From Atopobiaceae bacterium (lineage in GTDB: Bacteria > Actinomycetota > Coriobacteriia > Coriobacteriales > Atopobiaceae), in the NCBI GenBank assembly GCA_017545665.1, contig JAFWKQ010000097.1:1-36527 (forward strand): a stretch of 36,527 nucleotides of DNA, in the 5' to 3' direction. Positions within the stretch are counted from its first letter, which is position 1. Each line of letters begins with the position of its first letter. The position numbers and the translations under genes were made by a program. The notes below the pieces were generated by a model. It had not been told where the DNA came from. It did no database searches and saw nothing but the letters and a program-made list of their open reading frames with translations. Below are positions 24,211 through 31,116 of this stretch, piece after piece.

Positions 24211-26070
24211 ATGGCAGACGTCAGAGCCGCAGTATCTAGGTTTGGAAAGGCGTTGAGCGGCATGGTTATGCCCAACATCGGCGCCTTTATTGCCTGGGGT
24301 TTTCTCACGGCACTCTTTATTGAAACGGGTTGGCTCCCCAACGCGCAACTCGCAGAGATGGTTAGCCCCATCCTTAAGTTCTTGCTTCCTGTGTTGATCG
24401 CTGGCCAAGGTGGATACATGATCGCCGGCCAACGCGGACGCGTTATAGGCTCAATTGCCGTTATGGGCGCCGTGGTGGGATCTGAGTACACCATGCTTAT
24501 GGGCGCCATGCTCATGGGTCCTTTGGCTGGCTGGGTTATTAAGACTTGGGACAAGTTCGCAGAAAAGTGGAAGCCCGCCGGCCTCGAGATGCTCATCGAC
24601 AACTTCTCGATTGGCATCTTGGGCATGCTGCTCGCAATTGGCGGCTTCTATGGCGTTGGTCCCTTTATGGGCACCATCCTTATGGTCCTGCAGTCCGGCG
24701 TCGAGATTATGATCAATGCGCACCTGCTGCCGGCACTCGCCATCTTTATTGAGCCCGCCAAGGTGCTCTTCCTCAACAATGCCATTGGCAACGGCGTGTT
24801 CGTGCCCATCGCAACCGAGCAGGCAAAGGTTGCCGGCCAGTCCATCATGTACATGCTCGAGTCCAACCCCGGACCTGGTCTTGGCGTGCTGCTTGCCTAC
24901 TGCTTCTTCTGCAAGGACGAGTCCACCAGGCAGTCCGCACCCGGTGCCGTTATCATCCACTTCCTGGGTGGCATCCACGAGATTTACTTCCCCTACGTGC
25001 TCATGAACCCCAAGGTCATCATTGCCCCCATTGCGGGTAACTTCGTTTCCATCCTTCTGTTTACCATCTTTGGCAACGGTCTCGTTGGCCCCGCGTCCCC
25101 TGGCTCCATCATTGCCTTTATGGCCATGGCGCCGCAGGGTCAGCAAATCACCATTCTGCTTGGCGTACTTGCCGGTGCGGCCGTATCGTTCCTCATTGCC
25201 GCGCCCATCGTGCGCACTTCCGACGTCTCCGACCTCGCCGCCGCGCAAGATGCCGTTGCAAACATGAAGGGCGCTGGCTCCAACGGTCCCGCTGAGGCAG
25301 GACTTGGCGACAAGATCATCTTTGCCTGCGACGCCGGCATGGGCTCCTCCGCCATGGGCGCCACGCGTTTCCGCAACCGCATTAAGCTCGACCGTCCCGA
25401 CCTCATCGTGGAGCACGCCTCCGTGGACGAAGTTCCCGCAGACGCGCGCATTGTGGTCGTGCAGGCTAATCTTGCCGACCGTGCACGCAAGAGCGCGCCA
25501 CAGGCACAGTTTGTGGTAATCAACAACTTCCTCAATGACCCCAATCTCGATACCCTGTACAACGATTTGGTGGCCGTTTCCGCCGAAGCAGGCGTGGGGG
25601 AGACCAACGTAGAGGTAGTTACGCAAAAGATCGAGTCCGAAACCAAGCCCGCCATCGCCATCGATCGCGACGGCATTAAGCTGGGCTGCCCCTCCGTTAC
25701 CAAGGAAGAGGCCATCCGCGCCTCCGGCGAGCTGCTTATGGCACACGGCGCCGTGGACGAGAGCTACATCGACGCCATGTTTGAGCGCGAGAAGGTCCAG
25801 AGCGTATACATGGGCCTGGGCGTCGCAATTCCTCACGGCACTAACGACGCAAAGGACTCAGTAAAGAAGACCTGCGTTACGTTGCACCAGTATCCCGACG
25901 GCGTCCAATGGGGCGAAGAGAAGGCCTACCTGGTGTTTGGCATTGCCGGAGCTGGCGAAGAGCACCTCACCGTGCTCGCCAACGTGGCTCGTGCCCTCGA
26001 AGACGACAACGTCATCAAGAAGATGCGCACCACTGACGACGTGGACTGGCTGCTCAAAGTACTGAGCTAA
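24211..26070 (+). CDS. mtlA: Mannitol-type PTS transporter, fused EIICBA
   Basis: The protein has 619 residues. The membrane EIIC part (about 1-340) carries 'GGIHEIYFPYV' (253-263), with the conserved Glu257 at the sugar site. EIIB (about 366-460) has the phosphorylated Cys373 in 'FACDAGMGSSAMGA'. EIIA (about 475-619) has His542 in 'MGLGVAIPHGT'. The order and length match full-size MtlA, so it imports and phosphorylates mannitol or a close hexitol using phosphate from HPr. AAGGAG stands properly before the ATG at 24211; a TTG 15 bases upstream lies within that ribosome site and is rejected. It is divergent from the dehydrogenase gene with shared operators. No gene follows it within 460 bases. 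Confidence 0.95.
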   Translation: MADVRAAVSRFGKALSGMVMPNIGAFIAWGFLTALFIETGWLPNAQLAEMVSPILKFLLPVLIAGQGGYMIAGQRGRVIGSIAVMGAVVGSEYTMLMGAMLMGPLAGWVIKTWDKFAEKWKPAGLEMLIDNFSIGILGMLLAIGGFYGVGPFMGTILMVLQSGVEIMINAHLLPALAIFIEPAKVLFLNNAIGNGVFVPIATEQAKVAGQSIMYMLESNPGPGLGVLLAYCFFCKDESTRQSAPGAVIIHFLGGIHEIYFPYVLMNPKVIIAPIAGNFVSILLFTIFGNGLVGPASPGSIIAFMAMAPQGQQITILLGVLAGAAVSFLIAAPIVRTSDVSDLAAAQDAVANMKGAGSNGPAEAGLGDKIIFACDAGMGSSAMGATRFRNRIKLDRPDLIVEHASVDEVPADARIVVVQANLADRARKSAPQAQFVVINNFLNDPNLDTLYNDLVAVSAEAGVGETNVEVVTQKIESETKPAIAIDRDGIKLGCPSVTKEEAIRASGELLMAHGAVDESYIDAMFEREKVQSVYMGLGVAIPHGTNDAKDSVKKTCVTLHQYPDGVQWGEEKAYLVFGIAGAGEEHLTVLANVARALEDDNVIKKMRTTDDVDWLLKVLS

Positions 26071-26142
26071 CGCCACTAGGGCATGCCCTTCCTTTCCTCG
26101 GGACGGCTCGCGTTGTGCGGACGCGGGTCGTCCCCTTCATTA

Positions 26143-26191
26143 GAGCGTGTTACGGGCGTGTCACGGGGGGCGGTGACACACTCGACCGCTC
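26143..26191. repeat. GTGTCAC/GTGACAC inverted repeat
   Basis: The inner arms GTGTCAC (26158-26164) and GTGACAC (26173-26179) surround a G run, and GAGCG/CGCTC closes the element outside. It is related to the ends of the repeat at 18056 and to 28087-28118. It lies in the gene-free stretch 26071-26530. Confidence 0.55.
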
Positions 26192-26202
26192 TTGTCGCCA
26201 GC

Positions 26203-26263
26203 GTGGCACGGGTGTGTGGGCCAAAGGGGACTGTCCCCTTTGGCCCTTTACACACCGTGCCAC
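26203..26263. terminator. Strong hairpin downstream of the PTS gene
   Basis: The arms GTGGCACGGGTGTGT plus GGGCCAAAGGGGAC and their complement (with three extra bases, TTT, on the right arm) meet around a two-base loop. This is one of the most stable hairpins in the window. It has no T tract. It may end the PTS transcript about 130 bases after the stop codon, or be a mobile repeat. Confidence 0.55.
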
Positions 26264-26325
26264 ACGAGCCGCCAGGATTCGGCGCCAATCGCGCAAAACC
26301 CCAGTTGGCGGGAGCCTGGCCGAGC

Positions 26326-26383
26326 GTTTTTGGCGGCTCGTGTACATCTGAGCTTCGACAAAAGTACACGAGCCGCCAAAAAA
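26326..26383. terminator. Bidirectional intrinsic terminator
   Basis: The arms TTTTTGGCGGCTCGTGTAC and GTACACGAGCCGCCAAAAA are perfectly complementary around a loop of about 19 bases. The A run on the left arm's complement and the T run give a U tract on either strand, so this hairpin can stop transcription from the PTS gene and from the Lnt-like gene. The same arm sequence recurs in the next hairpin. Confidence 0.7.
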
Positions 26384-26434
26384 TTTTGCATGTAGTCCAT
26401 AAAATACCAGTTGAGCGAAAAATACTGCAATTAT

Positions 26435-26487
26435 CTTGGCGGCTCGTGTACACCCTCGCTCTTTGAGGTGAGCCATGAGCCGCCAAG
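26435..26487. repeat. Second hairpin with the same GGCGGCTCGTG arm
   Basis: CTTGGCGGCTCGTG at the left pairs with CATGAGCCGCCAAG at the right around a loop of about 25 bases. With a further copy of the arm at about 26262-26274, five copies of GGCGGCTCGTG or its complement lie within 230 bases. They are able to pair in several alternative ways. Confidence 0.6.
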
Positions 26488-26498
26488 ACGTGACACCA

Positions 26499-26524
26499 GA
26501 CAATGGGGATACTCCCCTTTGCCT
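26499..26524. repeat. Intergenic repeat, AAGGGG/TACTCCCC family (short copy)
   Basis: GACAATGGGGATACTCCCCTTTGCCT lies directly against the 3' end of the Lnt-like gene. It is the same on this strand as part of the copy at 28119-28158 and is the complement of part of the copy at 7109. Confidence 0.65.
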
Positions 26525-26530
26525 AAATTC

Positions 26531-28006
26531 TTAAGACCGCTGTGCCTTCGCCTTGAGCACGAAGCCGCTAACCAGCGCAGCCACAGAGTAGATTGCGCAG
26601 GCCCATGGGAACACATTGCCAATGGTGCCGTATATGGTCTGCCTGCCCTCCTTTGGAATGTCCAGATAGGTCATGCCCGTATGCACATCCAGGACGTTCT
26701 GCATGTGCATGGGCCTGCCAAACACGTCGTAGAGAATGATGTTTCCGTTTACGGGGTTCCTCAGGACGGAGAAGCCGCATTCGATGGCGCGCGCCTGTAT
26801 GCCATACGACGTAAAGTACTGGAACGCCTTCCAGTCGTAGGACGGGTTGATGAAGATGTCGGCCTCCCTGCCGTTGTAGGCATAGGTGTTCGACGTGTAG
26901 TCAGCGCAAATCAAATACGTGTACTTCACTCCGTCCACCTCTATGATGGGGGTCTTACCGTCGCCCTTCTGCGCGGTCGGCTCCTCCACGACGGGCACGA
27001 GGTGGTTCTTCAGGTACGTGTTGAGGAGCTCTCCGTTGCTGTTTATGAAGTTCAGCGTGTTCTTCTTCTTGGCGCCCTCCTCTACGGGTGTCCTGAGCAG
27101 GGGAAGTATGATGTTGATCTTGTTCTCCTTTGCGATGCCTTGCACATCCTGGATAAACGCATCGGCCGAGGGTTCCGAGCACCCAAACGCGTCTTCGGGA
27201 AACACCAGGAGGGTCGCATCGTTTTGCGTGGCTTGTTTGGCGCGTGCGCTGATTATGTCCTTGAATGCCTGGAGCAGCTTCTCCTCATCTGAGCCGGTGT
27301 ACCCGTTGAGAACCGACGGGTCGTTGGCTATCAAATTGAGGTTCTCTACGCTCGTGGCTACCCTGACCGTCTGATCGAGCGTAGTGATCTTCTCGACGTT
27401 GAACATGCCGATGCCCGTTATCGCAACTACGGCTATCCCATATCCGACGGCAACCATGACCGTCTGTTTGCGCAGTCCCTCTTCCCAGACGTAATTCGCG
27501 ACTGAGGCAAGCAGCGTCACCACGAACGAGACGCCAACTACGCCGGTGACGCTCGCGAGCTGCATGAGACCAAGATTCCAGAACTGCGAGACGGAGAGCG
27601 AGGTCATGACCGACACGAATGGGTTGTCTATAAAGAACTCGGCAACGGCTACCGACGCCGGAAACGCGAAGTACGAGACAATCTTGTTGGCTCCAAAATA
27701 CCTGCAAAGGAAGTATACGAAGAACGGGAACCAGATTCTTATGCCGTTGAAGGTACAGAACACCTGATTCATTATATTGGGGTCGTCCTCGACGAGCCTA
27801 AAGAACGTGATGTTGGCCACAAGCACCATCCCGACAAGCATTAGGATGATCGACGACCACTTTTTACGTATGTTGATGTATCGGATGAGCGGTATGGCAA
27901 AGATCCAGGCGCAGATGCCAGTGTTGAAGATGCCATACGAGAGCATCGTTAGCAAAAGCCCCAAAACCAGCCAGACCCACGGGTGTTTCTCTTCAAATTC
28001 GTGCAT
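26531..28006 (-). CDS. Apolipoprotein N-acyltransferase-like membrane nitrilase
   Basis: The protein has 491 residues. Six or so membrane helices lie in the first 205 residues, then a carbon-nitrogen hydrolase domain (about 212-450), then a last helix (about 466-486): the Lnt layout. The Glu-Lys-Cys triad is seen as Glu271 in 'FPEDAF', Lys333 in 'YLKNHLVPVVE' and Cys367 in 'LICADY'. Lnt adds a third acyl chain to lipoproteins on the outer face of the membrane. Overall similarity to classical Lnt seems low, so it may use a different lipid or amine. The ATG at 28006 follows GGAG with eight bases; the longer frame upstream runs through a repeat and is rejected. It appears to stand alone. Confidence 0.82.
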   Translation of the reverse strand: MHEFEEKHPWVWLVLGLLLTMLSYGIFNTGICAWIFAIPLIRYINIRKKWSSIILMLVGMVLVANITFFRLVEDDPNIMNQVFCTFNGIRIWFPFFVYFLCRYFGANKIVSYFAFPASVAVAEFFIDNPFVSVMTSLSVSQFWNLGLMQLASVTGVVGVSFVVTLLASVANYVWEEGLRKQTVMVAVGYGIAVVAITGIGMFNVEKITTLDQTVRVATSVENLNLIANDPSVLNGYTGSDEEKLLQAFKDIISARAKQATQNDATLLVFPEDAFGCSEPSADAFIQDVQGIAKENKINIILPLLRTPVEEGAKKKNTLNFINSNGELLNTYLKNHLVPVVEEPTAQKGDGKTPIIEVDGVKYTYLICADYTSNTYAYNGREADIFINPSYDWKAFQYFTSYGIQARAIECGFSVLRNPVNGNIILYDVFGRPMHMQNVLDVHTGMTYLDIPKEGRQTIYGTIGNVFPWACAIYSVAALVSGFVLKAKAQRS

Positions 28007-28086
28007 GTTTTTTTCTCCAATAACCAAAAGATGACTCAACTTCGCAGACCACAACACCACAACTATACCTGACCTGTGTTTCACGG

Positions 28087-28118
28087 GTGTGTCACGGGGA
28101 CGGGGCATTGACACACTC
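28087..28118. repeat. GTGTCACGGGGACGGG repeat (short copy)
   Basis: GTGTCACGGGGACGGGG and GACACACTCC with a six-base spacer match the left end of the long repeat at 18056-18245. It sits upstream of the Lnt-like gene, in the 123-base gap to the permease gene. Confidence 0.6.
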
Positions 28119-28190
28119 CGACAATAACATCAGACAATGGGGATACTCCCCTTTGCCTGACATCTCCCCTTTGCCTGGCACAGAGCCATA
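28119..28190. repeat. AAGGGG/TACTCCCC repeat overlapping the permease 3' end
   Basis: Positions 28119-28158 match 7109-7149 in the opposite orientation. A partial second copy (CTCCCCTTTGCCTG) follows to about 28175. The permease stop codon (28130-28132) lies inside this repeat. Confidence 0.7.
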
Positions 28191-29767
28191 ACGCGCCAAT
28201 AGCTCAGGCCGGCAAGCGCGGCGGCAAGGACGCTAAACGCGAGCGCCAGCAGCCTGTGGTCGACGCCCATTCCCAGGAACACAACCAAAACGGTGAGTCC
28301 CATAACCACAAACATGTTGGGAAGCATGTAGAGGGCCACGGCAGGCCCCTGTTTGATTACCTCAACCTCGTTTTCCCAGTCCAGACGCATGTGCTTGATT
28401 CCGCATACGCACCCCCACGTTGTGGAGAAGGCGCACAGCGCAATGCCAAGGATCACATACAAAACCGTGTTGAGTACGGGCACGCCTGCAGATATACAGA
28501 GGCAGAGGGTGCAAAAGGCCATAAACGGAAGCGTGAGGTACATGTTAAAGAGCATCTTGCCCAAATACAGCGTCTTCTTCTGGAGCGGCAGGCTCGAAAC
28601 GATCCAGTAGTTCTTGCCCTCCAACGACGGCGAGCATGCCGTGGTGGCAAACATCCCCACAAAGAAGTAGACGATAAAGGGAATCGCAGGCTGGAGTATG
28701 GCATGATTGAACGGGGCGTCACGCGTAACCAGCGCGACGATTTTGTCGAATCCAACAATGAGGGTGGCGAGGCCAAGCAGGGCTGCCAAGCCGACTCCTA
28801 TTGCCCCGTTGGTGAGATAGACCGTGGAGCCCGTAAGGCGCTTGAACTCCTTAAAGGCAATCGCGTTTACCACGCTCCGCCGCTTTTGTGCGCCCATCTT
28901 GTAGCTCCGCGTTGCGGTGTGCGACCTGAGCGCGGAGTTGATGTTTTTGTATGAGCTGCCAACAATGGCAAACACCACGGCAAAAAGGAGAGCGCTTACG
29001 CCAACGAGGAGCAGCGCATCCAGTACGCTCACATCCACGATCGCGTTGGCAAACCACCGTGCGGGCACGTAGACGTTTGCCGCGTCGTCGGTCGTTCGCG
29101 ACACGGTCTCGAGCGTCTGTTGTACCTTGTCGTTCCTAAAAACACCCTCAATAATAAAGCGAGATAGGAAGCTGGCTACAACAAGGACAAACACAAGAAC
29201 GGATTGAACGATGTTGGCCCTTTTGAACCCCGTGCTTACCCTGGCGATCAAGAAGCCCAAAAATGCCGCGACCAGCGTGGGGGCAATCGGCAGAACAAGT
29301 GAGAGGACGAGCCAGAGAGGATATACGACGATCGCCGGATGGGCGTAGCATCCGTATCCGATGAGCATGGCAACCGAAATGCTCGCGTACCACGGTAGGC
29401 TTTCAACGTACATGTACAAAAACTTGCTCGCAGCAATCGTCCTTGCCTTAAAGGGCAAAGACATGAGCATGTCGTATTCCCTAAAGTTAAACAGGTAGCC
29501 GTTCGTCTTAAAGAGGGTAAACACAAAGGCAAGAACGCTCATCGTGAGGGCGCACAGCACAGGTATCGCGTCTATGATGCCTGCCATTCCATAGCCAACG
29601 CACATCAGGATGCAATACGCCATGATCACGACATACAGCATCCCGAAGCCCATGGCGCTGCCAACGATTCGCCCGCGTTTTTTCTTGTCGTCCGTATGCC
29701 TATACACGTTCCAAGGGTTCGTGGACAAAAGCAGGGTCCTCAGCAAAAGAAAAACCTTACTCCCCAC
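28130..29767 (-). CDS. ABC-2-type exporter permease
   Basis: The membrane protein has 545 residues, starting at a GTG at 29767 that follows GGAGG with seven bases and overlaps the ATPase gene by 11 bases. About twelve hydrophobic segments are visible in two sets of six, with a polar middle region (about 230-320) carrying 'KMGAQKRRSVVNAIAFKEFKRL'. It would form the membrane channel with the ATPase encoded just upstream; the cargo is unknown. The last 15 residues ('QAKGRCQAKGSIPIV') are encoded by the repeat at 28119-28190, so the natural C-terminus may have been replaced. Open frame upstream of the GTG overlaps the ATPase gene in another frame and is not coding. Confidence 0.82.
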   Translation of the reverse strand: MGSKVFLLLRTLLLSTNPWNVYRHTDDKKKRGRIVGSAMGFGMLYVVIMAYCILMCVGYGMAGIIDAIPVLCALTMSVLAFVFTLFKTNGYLFNFREYDMLMSLPFKARTIAASKFLYMYVESLPWYASISVAMLIGYGCYAHPAIVVYPLWLVLSLVLPIAPTLVAAFLGFLIARVSTGFKRANIVQSVLVFVLVVASFLSRFIIEGVFRNDKVQQTLETVSRTTDDAANVYVPARWFANAIVDVSVLDALLLVGVSALLFAVVFAIVGSSYKNINSALRSHTATRSYKMGAQKRRSVVNAIAFKEFKRLTGSTVYLTNGAIGVGLAALLGLATLIVGFDKIVALVTRDAPFNHAILQPAIPFIVYFFVGMFATTACSPSLEGKNYWIVSSLPLQKKTLYLGKMLFNMYLTLPFMAFCTLCLCISAGVPVLNTVLYVILGIALCAFSTTWGCVCGIKHMRLDWENEVEVIKQGPAVALYMLPNMFVVMGLTVLVVFLGMGVDHRLLALAFSVLAAALAGLSYWRVMALCQAKGRCQAKGSIPIV

Positions 29768-30485
29768 GGTCGGCCTCCAAGAATGCCTCTTCCAGGGAGT
29801 GGCCCTCGGTAAATTCCTCCATTGTTCCCGTGAAGATGATTTTGCCGTGCTTGATGATTGCGACCTTGTTGCAAAGCTTCTCGGCCACGTCGAGCACGTG
29901 GGTGGAAAAGAACACGGCTGCGCCTTGTTGGCACATCCGGCGCATGATCTCTTTGAGCGTAAAGGTTGCCTTGGGGTCGAGTCCCACAAAGGGTTCGTCG
30001 AGCACCAAGAGCTTGGGGTCGTGGATGAGCGCGGAGATTATGGCCACCTTTTGCTTCATCCCGTGGGAATAGGAGCCAATGAGGTCGCCCAAGGCGGGCG
30101 TGATCTCAAAGAGGTCGGCGTACTTTTTAATGCGCTCCTCGCGCTCGGCCGCGCCGATGCCAAAGACGTCGGCCACGAAGTTGAGGTATTGGATGCCGGT
30201 GAGGTTTTCGTACAGGTCGGGGTTGTCGGGAATATAGGCCGTTACCTGCTTACACGCCACGGGTTCGTCTGCCACGGAGTGGCCGTCTATGAGTATTTGT
30301 CCCTCGCTAAAGTCCAGGACGCCCACCACAGCGCGGATGGTGGTGGACTTGCCTGCCCCGTTGTGGCCAATAAAGCCATAGATGTCGCCGCTGCAAACGG
30401 TAAGGTTCACGTCGTCCGCGGCCTTTTTGCCCTTGCCATATGACTTTGAGTAGTGCTCGATGCTCAGCATTGCGTTGGTGCTCAT
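29757..30485 (-). CDS. ABC transporter ATPase
   Basis: The nucleotide-binding protein has 242 residues. It shows Walker A 'GHNGAGKST' (40-48), a Q-loop-like 'AYIPDNPDLYENLT', the signature 'SHGMKQK' (140-146) in the form usual for ABC-2 exporters, Walker B 'LLVLDEP' (159-165) and an H loop 'FFSTH' near 195. It powers export through the permease encoded next to it. The ATG at 30485 is preceded by GAGGGA; an ATG five codons later is a possible alternative. Its upstream region consists of four tandem 23-base repeats, which makes unusual control likely. Confidence 0.92.
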   Translation of the reverse strand: MSTNAMLSIEHYSKSYGKGKKAADDVNLTVCSGDIYGFIGHNGAGKSTTIRAVVGVLDFSEGQILIDGHSVADEPVACKQVTAYIPDNPDLYENLTGIQYLNFVADVFGIGAAEREERIKKYADLFEITPALGDLIGSYSHGMKQKVAIISALIHDPKLLVLDEPFVGLDPKATFTLKEIMRRMCQQGAAVFFSTHVLDVAEKLCNKVAIIKHGKIIFTGTMEEFTEGHSLEEAFLEADRGE

Positions 30486-30507
30486 GGCTAGTCCCTCGGG
30501 GTTCTAT

Positions 30508-30599
30508 CCGTCGCAAATGGTAAACCAAAACCGTCGCAAATGGTAAACCAAAACCGTCGCAAATGGTAAACCAAAACCGTTGCAAATGGTAAACCGAAA
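30508..30599. repeat. Four tandem 23-base repeats upstream of the ABC exporter
   Basis: Units start at 30508, 30531, 30554 and 30577. Each holds CGCAAATGGTAAACC (TTGCAAATGG in the fourth), with the first three nearly identical and the fourth differing at two positions. The array ends 22 bases before the ATPase ATG, so it sits in the leader or promoter of the exporter operon. The remaining gap up to 30674 shows nothing else. Confidence 0.85.
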
Positions 30600-30674
30600 C
30601 CAGGGTGCCATAGGGACGCGAACGGTACCCCCGCACGAAATCAAGCGCCCTCAGTTCCACTAACTAAATAGAGA

Positions 30675-30724
30675 TTGGACAGGCCCCAAGTTTGCGCGAA
30701 GGCAAAACTTAGGGCCTGTCTAAT
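30675..30724. terminator. Family hairpin at the end of the signalling genes
   Basis: The arms ATTGGACAGGCCCCAAGTTT and its near complement ending AGGGCCTGTCTAAT enclose a GC-rich loop of about 10 bases. The stop codon of the small PAS-like gene (30709-30711) lies in its right arm. It belongs to the family described at 946. Confidence 0.6.
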
Positions 30725-31116
30725 GTTCGCTCACACTTCCGCGGAGCGCGCTGCTGTTCCTGCCGCACGCCAATTACCACGTGGTGGTGGTCGCTTTCCC
30801 GCGTCTTTATTGTTTGTAGCGAGTAGGACGTCGTTGTTTCGTCCGTCTCCTTGTTAAACGTCAGGGCAAGCGGCTCCTCCCGTTCGGCCACCTGGATTAG
30901 GTTCGCTTTGCTGATTGCCTCGCGCACCTTCTGGGCGTCGGCGTCGCTTACGTCTGCCAAGAGCTTCTCGTTTATGTCTCCAAAGAAGTCTGTGCCGGCG
31001 GGGCGAATCTCCAGATCGCCATCCCTGCCTATGAAGAACTCAAGGTAGTAGGCGGTTACCACGTCCACATAGAAGATGCTCTCAAAATCGCTGGTCAGTG
31101 CCTTGGAAATGCTCAT
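30709..31116 (-). CDS. Stand-alone PAS-like sensor fragment
   Basis: The protein has 135 residues. 'MSISKALTSDFESIFYVDVVTAYYLEF' opens a PAS-like domain that, from memory, heads many hybrid kinases and GGDEF proteins of this group. It ends at 'TIKTRESDHHHVVIGVR', exactly where such proteins continue into a linker and an effector domain. Here a basic tail ('QEQQRAPRKCERTLDRP') follows, partly encoded by a terminator-like repeat, and the protein stops. The start overlaps the end of the preceding giant gene by 35 bases and its ribosome site is weak, so it may rely on coupling. It is probably the remnant of a longer sensor; a small functional partner of the upstream protein is the alternative. 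Confidence 0.6.
   Translation of the reverse strand: MSISKALTSDFESIFYVDVVTAYYLEFFIGRDGDLEIRPAGTDFFGDINEKLLADVSDADAQKVREAISKANLIQVAEREEPLALTFNKETDETTTSYSLQTIKTRESDHHHVVIGVRQEQQRAPRKCERTLDRP

Noticed and set aside
24451..25836. 461-codon open frame opposite the PTS gene
   Set aside because: This is an antisense shadow of mtlA, with composition typical of reversed high-GC codons.
30508..30599. CRISPR array
   Set aside because: The 23-base units follow each other without spacers and no cas genes are near.
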